Part shown: in pieces, positions 46,420-54,165 of the stretch
Layout: every line of letters begins with the position of its first letter
Numbering within the stretch: position 1 is the stretch's first letter
Source of the DNA: Blasia pusilla
Lineage: Eukaryota > Marchantiophyta > Marchantiopsida > Blasiales
Assembly: GCA_050084515.1 (NCBI GenBank)
Contig: CM114271.1
Span: 11,780,001-11,844,000 of the forward strand
Length of the DNA: 64,000 bases
Direction: 5' to 3'
The notes under the pieces: model-generated
The model's input: only the letters and a program-made list of their open reading frames with translations
Database searches by the model: none
Told to the model about the DNA's origin: nothing
Made by a program: the position numbers and the translations under genes

Positions 46420-47856
46420 GGAGTAGATCGATGGTAGCTTCGATTGTAGATCAGTAGGATCTGGTTAGGGCAAATTGTGTACTCAGCCGTGGATGTTCGT
46501 GGCTTGCGGCCTATGTTGGAGGTGTGAATCTGGTGTGTGGTTGATTGGAAAAGAAGCGCCTTGCTGAGAGCTTTCCAACGTGCTTTAGATCGCCAGATTT
46601 CGTCAAGGGAGTTGGAAGTTATCAAGGATTGAAGATTCTGGTTCGTGTTCGACGGTTTTCTGATGTGCAGAGCTTGGAGTGCGGAAGCTCTGTTGAAGTT
46701 GATCCAGATCGGGTGAGAGGTTCCTGCTGCTACTTGTATTGTGATCTCATGTGAAGCTATCTGCTCGAGTGTGTGGAGCGTTGCGGATTTCTGCGTGCAT
46801 GAAACTTGGCGGAAGTGATGTCGGATTTACGATTCTGGAGGTGTATGGACAGCAAGTTTGTCTGATTTTTAGCTCGGAGTAAAGAGCTTGGTTGTAGCTG
46901 ATTTTTTGTGGAGAGATAGCTATGGTGGTCAATTGAATTTTGGTCGAAACAAAGTTGATTTCGGTCACGGATTTGTGAAGTAATTGCTGATCGAAATTTC
47001 GCAGACTAGCTCAAGGTCTGGCTATGGTGGACAACGGATCGGAGGGTCTGGTTGGTTGGTGACTTGTTCATTGTTGGAGACGCCTATCCCATTGGGGGCG
47101 CCCTGGTTGGGCCTCTCTCCATAGCGAAGCATGGTGAGGCTTCGAGGCAACTCGTGGTAGCTCGGGCGAGTGGGCGAGTGGGCGTGAGAGACGGAGTAAG
47201 GAGCAAGGAGCAAGCAAGCAAGCTTGCTTGCTTGGGCATGAAGCAATTTTTGCAGGATTTGTGATTTGAGTGTTGCATAACTGGTCACCCATCTTTGGGC
47301 TATTCTGCCTGGAGGACGCTTATCTGCTGAGTTCTTAACTATGCCAATGTACACACTGTTGTAGCTCATTTGGTGCTGTCCGGAGATGTGTTAGGCGCTT
47401 TATGCATCTCAGGTTTTTGGTTGATGTACCTCTAGCGCATAGTACGGTGTAACCTCTCCATGCAGGTGATATTTTCAGGTGCTACGAGTTCGACTAGCAC
47501 GTCATCGACCCGCGGCGGAGTAGCTATTGCGTTAGAATTGTGTGGTGGGTTTTATGGAGTCAGGGGGCACCACGTTTGGTGGATTGTGTTACCTTGATTT
47601 CCATTTGCGATTGGAGGGTTGTCGTTGGACTTCTTGTGTTTGGATCCCCTCCATCGTTGCTTCTTGCTTGCGCGCCCATTGTTAGGGTTGACGCTGATTT
47701 CCAGAGTAGTGTTACTCCTGTGTGCTACCGATAGTGAGGCTGGAGTGATGAGCAGTAGACTGTGGGAGGCTTCCTGTGGTGATGACAAGTTAGGTTGCGT
47801 ACACCCATAGCTAGTAGAGCTAGAATATTATAGCGACATCGACGTCACTTGGTTAT
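46420..47856 (+). other. TE-2 untranslated leader
   Basis: About 1.4 kb, colinear with TE-1 10026-11512, without a conserved protein. It holds the palindrome listed separately. Confidence 0.7.
47211..47234. repeat. 24-bp perfect palindrome in the TE-2 leader
   Basis: It is built from three CAAG units followed by their complement CTTG, centred at 47222/47223. TE-1 has the same structure with one mismatch near 10830-10853. A self-complementary loop in a packaged RNA could mediate dimerisation; this is inference. Confidence 0.85.
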
Positions 47857-49500
47857 TTGGTGGTGGTAATTTGGTGGTGGTGCGGCATCGGCGTTGGTCA
47901 TCACGGAGTCATTTGTCGGGTGGTGGTTGGGGACCGTGGTGCGGACAGTGGTGGTTTTACACGGAGTGGATTTAGGTATCGGCTACCTTTTCCACTTCCG
48001 ACAGTTGATGAAGAGGAGGACGAGGGTGTTCCAAACACCGAGTCTTCTACGTTGTTATCGAGTGTTGCAGCTCCATTGATTTGGGATATGGACGGTGGAT
48101 ATGGGGCCATGAAGGGCCCACGACGATACTCGGGTGCAGTGGGCACCATTGAGTTGGAGGACTTCATGCAGGAGTTTGATACGTGGTGTGATATGCAGAT
48201 GTTGCAGAACGCCATGTTGTTTACACCCTTCTTGGCTTGGAAGGGGTTGTTTATGCTCTTGGAAGGACCACCCATGGATGATTACCATGAATTTAGGAAG
48301 GACCATGTTGCTGAGATTGAGGAGTGGAGACAATATTGGTCTCTGGGCTATGTGTCTATCACCCATGGTGGTATTGGTAGTAGTGCTCCTACTATGCCAG
48401 CCAGCCCGACGTTGAGTGGTACGAGTACGAGCCGGAGTGGGGGTATCAGTGGAGGTACTAGTGCCCCACCATCGTTCGGCCCGGTTGCAGAGTTCTTCAA
48501 GAGGTTGAAGAAGAACTATCAGGGAGTGAAGACGGAGAAGTTGAGGAGTCTTCAGGAATTTGAGCGAAAGACTGGTGAGAGTCTTCGTGAGGCATACACT
48601 CGTATGCGAGGCTTGTTTTCGGTTACCCAGGATGTGACTGAGGATCAGGCACTCCAATTTTGGTATGGGATCTTGGAGAGAGATTTGCGCCGTAGGGTAC
48701 GTGATGCTACTCTTATGAGTGATGATTCACCCACATTGACCCGTGTGTTTGCTCTATCTGAGAAGATTGAGCTTAACATGGTGAAGGAGAGAGTGGTGAC
48801 ATCCGCATTTAGTAGGGATACAACTACTACTTCTTGTGTTCAGCAGCCCACCTCACAGTCTCGTAGTAGTGGTGGTGGTAGTAGTAGTGGAAGTCGTGGG
48901 GGGTACACACGACCTCAGTCAGGTCCTAGAGGGACACTTGCGTAGAGACCATTGCCTTCATTTGCTGCCCCGGCAGGGCGATCATGTTGGACATGTGGAG
49001 GTGATCATGTTAGGAAGTTTTGTCCCCAAGAGGATGGGAGACGGACTTTGGAGGATGGGCCTCAGTCGGCCCCGACTCAGTGTGATCATTGCGGGAGACC
49101 AGGTCATCCTCTAGAGCGTTGCTTTGATCTTCATCCAGAGTTGAGATCAGGCCGCGGCCGTGGTGGAGTAGCTCCGAGAAGCCGAGGTGGTAGAAATGGT
49201 AGGGGTGGTAGAGGTGGACCAGTGGTTGGAGAGCCTACGGTGGCTACCCATACCACTACGACAGAGTCAGCTATGGTTGCCTGGATTGAGCAGTTGGAGC
49301 AGAAGTCGGCTACAATGGCTCGTATCCAGCATAGATCAGGTTCGGAAGCAGGGGCTTCCACCTCTTATGGAGGGGATGATCTCTCTTATATGGCGAGTGC
49401 AAAGACAGTTGAGTTGAGGCATCAGTGCGATTCTGAGAGGAGCCACTCGAGCGTCAAAGCCATGTGGTGCTACTGTGGAGTTGGACCCACAGAGGGGTGA
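47857..49500 (+). pseudogene. TE-2 gag with one stop codon
   Basis: Same frame throughout apart from a TAG at 48943-48945 (CAG in TE-1). The first ATG is at 48088, though the frame is open upstream. The capsid-like part (ELEDFMQEFDTWCDMQML; LQEFERKTGESLREAYTRM; FSVTQDVTEDQAL) is followed by the knuckles CWTCGGDHVRKFC and CDHCGRPGHPLERC. A Gly/Arg-rich RGG tail and a short Gln-rich helix end it. Nearly intact compared with TE-1. It would bind and package element RNA. Confidence 0.87.
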
Positions 49501-50460
49501 GGCTGGGAGGCAGGCTAGGCTTCCCCATTCATTCTTGTTGTCAGAGGTGCTTAGGACTCCATCCATGGTTCCTACGCAGCCTATTGAGCCGACAGTGGGG
49601 ACTAAGGCATCTACATCGCGTGTAGTAGACACGGATGCAGCATCCAATGCAGTATTGCGGATGGCAACTTCAGTGTTGGGATCCCCATTATTTTCGGCCA
49701 CGGAGCTGATGGCTTTAGGAGTTGACTTAGATCTTGTATTTCAACTAGCAGCCACGTTGTGTGAACGTGGGGGTGTTACTGCTACAGGTGTTGAGGTGGA
49801 TGAGGGTGTTGCGGTGGAGCCACCCTCTATGTCAGGTGTAGCATTGAGTACCTGTGCTACTTGGCAGGCAGCAGCGGCGAAGATGGATGCATTACTAGCC
49901 CGGCCAGACATTGATTGTGAGAGGCTTACACCTGGTGTATGTATGTTGGACAACCGGAGTGGGATCTTCCGATTGGTGAGTCCTACAAGACAGGTGTATA
50001 GACCAGATAGAGTCTTGTTAGACTTTGGTGCCCAACCTTTGATGTTGGGAAAGGCGGCATGTATTGGTTTGGGTATTCGGAGGTAAGAGCTTGAGCCTTG
50101 CCCATTCCAGATTCAAACATCACTTGGAGGAGCCAATGATAGGTCTCAATTCATGACACGGGAGAAGTTTTCTGTACAGTTGAGACCAGATCATGCGATT
50201 GATAGCTCCCGGTTGGGAGTATCTGCGGTAGTCACATCAGCCGAGTCGTATGATGTACTAGTTGGAGGAGCGATGTGTACCCGATGGGTTTTGGTTGGAT
50301 TATCGAGAGACAGCGTCTTATAGACCTGGTTGGAAATCCGGGGATGGACGTATGAGCCAAGTTCCTATGAGATTTATTTATGGGGCTCGACTAGGAGAGT
50401 CTTCCCCAATAGTGTTAGCATCTGTGGCTGGTTTTAGTGGAGTAGTCACTTGGCCATGAG
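49475..50460 (+). pseudogene. TE-2 protease region
   Basis: The frame 49475-50086 follows gag in another frame. It holds LLDFGAQPLMLGKAACIGLG at the expected protease active site (D-F-G). The TAA at 50084-50086 after GIRR is shared with TE-1. ESYDVLVGGA follows near 50245, then a frameshift and a stop. In TE-4 the same site reads D-S-G and the frame is open where TE-1 and TE-2 have TAA. Confidence 0.65.
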
Positions 50461-50465
50461 ACTTT

Positions 50466-51938
50466 TTGGAGGGTAATGTTTCTGCTATGGATTCTTATGC
50501 GCATGAGGAGGTAGAGGAGGTCCCTGTTTTTGCAGTCGTGGCATCCTCATTGTTAGATGTGCCACTTTGGAGTTCAGGCGGTGCACTACGGCAGGAGGCT
50601 GATCGCCTAGTGCAGGAGGCTTGGTGTGAGGCTATTATACCTCACGAGGAAGAGGAGGCCCCACAGCGGACTCCTACTTCTGGTCCAGTTGGGTTATCCC
50701 CTTTGAATACTACACGCATTGTATGGCAATATCCGCTGGAGGGCATTTGTGTGTTAGATCTCTTTGGTGGCATTAGCACTGGTTTGGCTGTAGTGTTGCA
50801 GGCCCGTATTCCTGTGCGGAGATACGTGTATGTGGAGCGAGATGAGACGGCCCAAAGAGTCTCATCCTGACATATTGGTCAGTTGATGTGGAGATATCCT
50901 GAGTTGTTTCCGCCATCAACTATTCGTGGGTACCAACGTGCTTTTCCGTCACACATTGCATTGTTGGGGGCGTAGGACCTTGAGAGGGTTGGTCCTGTGG
51001 ATTTGGTGATTGTTGGATGGCCATGTCACGGTCATACACGTGCTGCTCGTGGTGAGGGATTACATGACCCTAGGTCTCGATTGTTTTGGGAGATGTTACG
51101 GGTGTTACGACATCTTCAGGTTCATCAGGCACGTGCTCAAGTTGACATTCTGGAGAATGTTCCATTGTTGGGTGACACTCGAACCCGGATGATGGCGAGT
51201 GTTCATGAGGTGCGGTCTTGGATTGGACCAGCGGTGTTGTTGGATACAGCGCGAGTTGGCTCGCGTGCACATCGTTTACGCTTGTGGTGGACAAACTTGT
51301 TGCCTAGGGAGGTTCTACGTCGAGCATATGATGCAGTGCAGCGGGATCCTTGCCTTACAGTGGATAGTATCTTGGATACTGGGCGACTTTCTCAAGTGGT
51401 GAGGGTTATTGATCGGTCACCCATGGCAGTGGTGAACCGTGTGGGCCAGCCTAGGATGGCACTACCCACATTTGTGAGTTTTTCCTCGTCACATGCCTAC
51501 AGAGAAGGTGGTCCGGGGCTTGTATGGGATTCTCATGTGCGACAGTTGGTGGAGCCTAACGCTGATGAGAGAGAGCGTGCGATGGGATTTGCTCTTTGGT
51601 GTGGCGTTGTTGCTTCTATTTCTCACGCTTCACGACGTCATGTGTTGGGTCAGGCCATGGACCTGAATTTTTTGACTTGGATTTTGAGTTTTGGTATGGC
51701 CGAGCAGCGTCGACTCCGAACTATGTCTATGGGTCTTCCACCCCTTGTAATGAGCTCGATGGCGACCGGGACGGTAGAGGCATCGGCTGGGGGCGAGGAG
51801 AGTAGTATTTTGCATCCTTGGAGTAAATGGGATGTAATGGTGGGCATGTGGAGTTGGTTGCTCATCTTTGGTGGAGGAGTTATTTGCTCAGATGATGGTG
51901 TAGGTAAGGGTGTACCATCTTGTGAGGGGGTTACGTAG
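50466..51938 (+). pseudogene. TE-2 C5-cytosine DNA methyltransferase domain, best preserved copy
   Basis: Motif I is DLFGGISTGLAVVL near 50758, followed by RYVYVERDETAQRVSS. Stops lie at 50868-50870 (CGA to TGA) and in LLGA-TAG-DL near 50973. From 50997 a 313-residue frame runs through motif IV VGWPCHGHTRAARGEGL (catalytic Cys; the usual Gln after it is His), DPRSRLFWEMLRVL, motif VI ILENVP and motif VIII HRLRLWWTNLLP. An AdoMet-binding C-terminal part follows with ERAMGF and SRRHVLGQAMDLNFLTWIL. It closes with a TAG at 51936-51938, six bases before the ATG of pol. Motif VIII and the C-terminal half favour DNMT3/DRM over DNMT1 or bacterial types. As all catalytic motifs survive, this copy is the best template for classification. 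Confidence 0.9.
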
Positions 51939-51944
51939 CAGCCA

Positions 51945-52445
51945 ATGGCATCGTCCTCTCCCTCTAGTGTGCCAATGGAGGAGACTTGGGAGCCATTTCT
52001 TGGGCCCAAGCTTACGGGAGGTGAGAAACGACGCTTGACACAGTTCCTACGTGCTTATAGGAGTTGTTTTGCCTTTAGCATGAAGGAGTTGGGTTCTCTA
52101 GTTGGACGCGGTATACGGATTGATTTGGCTAGTGATACGCCAATCTTTCGTCGTCCCTACCGATATAGTGATATGGAGAGGGACCTGATTCAGAGTAGGA
52201 CGTTGGACCTTTTGGAGGCTAGATTAGTGGAGTTGTCGCATGGAGAGTATGCATCAGCCACTGTCATGCCTGCTAAAAAGGATATGTATGGCAACTACAC
52301 GAATAGGCAGATGTGTGGAGATTACCATTCTATCAATCGGCAAACCAAGGCCGATAGGTATGCCATGCCTACACCTGAGGAGAACTTTGATGTGGTGGGA
52401 TAGGCAAAGATTTTCGGTACTTTGGATCTTCGGGCAGGATACATA
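51945..52445 (+). pseudogene. TE-2 reverse transcriptase, N-terminal fragment
   Basis: The ATG at 51945 opens MEETWEPFLGPKLTGGEKRR, SCFAFSMKELGSLVGRGIRI and LSHGEYASATVMPAKKDMYG. A stop at 52401-52403 (CAA/CAG to TAG) follows, then the frame is lost at 52440. There TE-2 jumps to sequence equal to TE-1 16835, deleting about 925 bp of RT and RNase H including YIDD. Three bases, TAC, are shared at both ends of the deletion. Confidence 0.88.
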
Positions 52446-53142
52446 GACCTGGAGTTGCCAACCTTGATGCCGATGGGTTGAGTAGGAACCCATGTACTAG
52501 CCAAGAGGATACAACTGGGGATAGATGGCATGGCGAGGTTGATGAGGAGATGGTGTCAGGTTGGCATGCATCCGCCTTTTTATGTTGGTTAGGGGTGGAC
52601 TCTAGTATGGAGGATCACATGATATCTTACTCTAGTCAGAGGGTAGATGGCCAGCCTTCAGATCCTAAGGTTGGAGATGGTGGTACGGATCAGCGTGATA
52701 TTCATGATGATTCGTTGGTGTTGGAGTTCCTACGGACCAGTAGTGTGCCAAGCATAGTGAGTGCCAAGGAGCGAGACCGTGTTCTTCAACGTGCTAAGAG
52801 GTATCGAGTGGAGGGAACACATATTCTCCGCGTGTGGGAGGATGGTAGAGTACGAGTAGTGCCACATTTGGCTCAGAGAGAGCGCATTGTGCGACATGCC
52901 TAGGAGGAGTTGGGATATTTTGGGGTAAAGCGTACATTTAGCTTACTCCTTGGCCAGTATTGGTGGCGTGGCATGCATACTCATGTGCTGCAGTTGGTGT
53001 CACGTTGTATGGTTTGTGACCGGGTGAGTCGTGTGGTTCAGACTCATGTTGGAGGGTCTAGAATCTAACACCTCGTGCACTTGTACAATAGTGTGGTTCA
53101 GACGGTGAAGAAGGCATTGCGCAAGTATCACACGTCTGACTC
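52446..53142 (+). pseudogene. TE-2 RNase H tail and integrase remnant with patchwork junction
   Basis: The frame 52478-52903 equals the RNase H-integrase linker (SRNPCTSQEDTTGDRWHGEV; VLRVWEDGRVRVVPHLAQRE). The HHCC domain is interrupted by a TAG after RHA, and CMVC lies near 53010. The DDE core is replaced by about 110 bp in which GTGTGGTTCAGAC (53031, 53091) and GACTCATGTTGGAGGGTC (53041, 53138) each occur twice. This is a templated patchwork typical of template switching. Confidence 0.82.
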
Positions 53143-53406
53143 ATGTTGGAGGGTCGTGATGGAGTTGTTTGGAAGGACGATGTGCATAATTGTGCGCCAT
53201 GTCATCTTCCAAATGTGGATGGTACTGTTGACCCAAGCTTAGCCATGATACGTGCTAGCTTGAGGTGCATGTTGTGTGGGTCTGCTGGTAACGCAGCCCG
53301 TATGTTGGTGTGTGATTGGTGTCCTAGGGGTTGGCACATGATGTGTTTGAATCCACGTATGGATGTTGTTCCTACTGGAAGGTGGGTTTGTCCTCGATGT
53401 TCTTAG
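53143..53406 (+). pseudogene. TE-2 PHD finger, intact C4HC3
   Basis: The frame reads MLEGRDGVVWKDDVHNCAPC, CHLPNVDGTVDPSLAMIRAS, then the PHD: CMLCGSAGNAARMLVCDWC, GWHMMCLNP, GRWVCPRCS and stop. All eight zinc ligands are present. The integrase to which it should be fused is deleted upstream. The PHD is the extreme C-terminus of the polyprotein in every copy. Confidence 0.88.
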
Positions 53407-53566
53407 GAGAGGTAGATGACTTGATCTTTGCATGATATGGATTACAGATGTGCGACTAACGATGGGGCAACCTAGCACCCGGCCTTCTGATTCGGGCACC
53501 CAAGAAGGTGTATAGCATTTAGTAGATGTATAGGGCTACCTGGGAGTTAGAGGGACCTAACCGCCT

Positions 53567-53580
53567 GTTAGGGGGGCGAG
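53567..53580 (+). promoter_or_regulatory. TE-2 polypurine tract
   Basis: GTTAGGGGGGCGAG immediately precedes B1 and is identical in TE-1. It marks the expected start of plus-strand DNA, and so the left edge of the replicative LTR, at B. Confidence 0.7.
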
Positions 53581-54161
53581 TTGTGGTACACTTGTGTTTG
53601 TGGATGCTCTCGTCTATGTTATGTATGTATGTGAGTATGGTATGTCAGCGATGTATGTTGTATGACGATGTGGATTCGCACGACAGCTGTCATGACCATA
53701 CGGATTATGTCGTAGAGTATAGTGTGCTAGTAGAGGCCATTCCTTATGTAGGACCGTAGTGGCTTGGTAGAGATGCGGTTTCATACATAGGGTTGGGGGT
53801 TACTCAGTTGGAGGTGACTTTCCGAGTAGGGCCCGCTCTTAGGTTGGAGTATATAAGGTGGAGTGCACTCAAAGAACAGTCAGATCTTTGAGTTGAGCCT
53901 ATTGCGTTGGGAGTTAGCCTTGGTACTGAGTAGAGCTCTTGGCTATGGTGTTTCCCGCAAGCTTTGACCTAGATTCTCCCATCGTGGAGTGGGTTTGGCT
54001 CGATTGTATGTGATTGTATACGTGTTTTATCACAGTAGGTCTTTCACGGATTTCAGTTGTGGTACACTTGTGTTTGTGGATGCTCTCGTCTATGTTATGT
54101 ATGTATGTGAGTATGGTATGTCAGCGATGTATGTTGTATGACGATGTGGATTCGCACGACA
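53581..54161 (+). repeat. TE-2 B1-A2-B2 terminal block
   Basis: B1 is 53581-53685, GC 53686-53687, A2 53688-54055, G 54056 and B2 54057-54161. The B1/A2 junction forms the 10-bp palindrome GACAGCTGTC. B2 ends exactly at the CCTT target duplication. Confidence 0.92.
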
Positions 54162-54165
54162 CCTT
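54162..54165. repeat. 4-bp target site duplication of TE-2, right copy (CCTT)
   Basis: It matches 46037-46040; TE-4 integrase resumes directly after it. Confidence 0.92.

Larger units (their letters stand above)
46041..54161 (+). mobile_element. TE-2, DNMT- and PHD-encoding gypsy-like element with split direct repeats
   Basis: Cleanly bounded, 8,121 bp, with termini TGTCATGACC and CGCACGACA flanked by CCTT. The order is A1 46041-46408, primer site 46409-46419, leader, gag, protease, methyltransferase, RT (largely deleted at about 52440), integrase (core deleted near 53030-53140), PHD, purine tract 53567-53580, B1 53581-53685, GC, A2 53688-54055, G, and B2 54057-54161. A1 and A2 are both 368 bp; B1 and B2 are both 105 bp. 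It lies in opposite orientation inside the integrase-PHD junction of TE-4. The loss of RT and integrase, if older than insertion, implies mobilisation in trans. Confidence 0.92.

Noticed and set aside
53688-54161. A2+B2 as an ordinary 474-bp 3' LTR
   Set aside because: The 5' end has A1 only, with no B after it, and the purine tract precedes B1 rather than A2.
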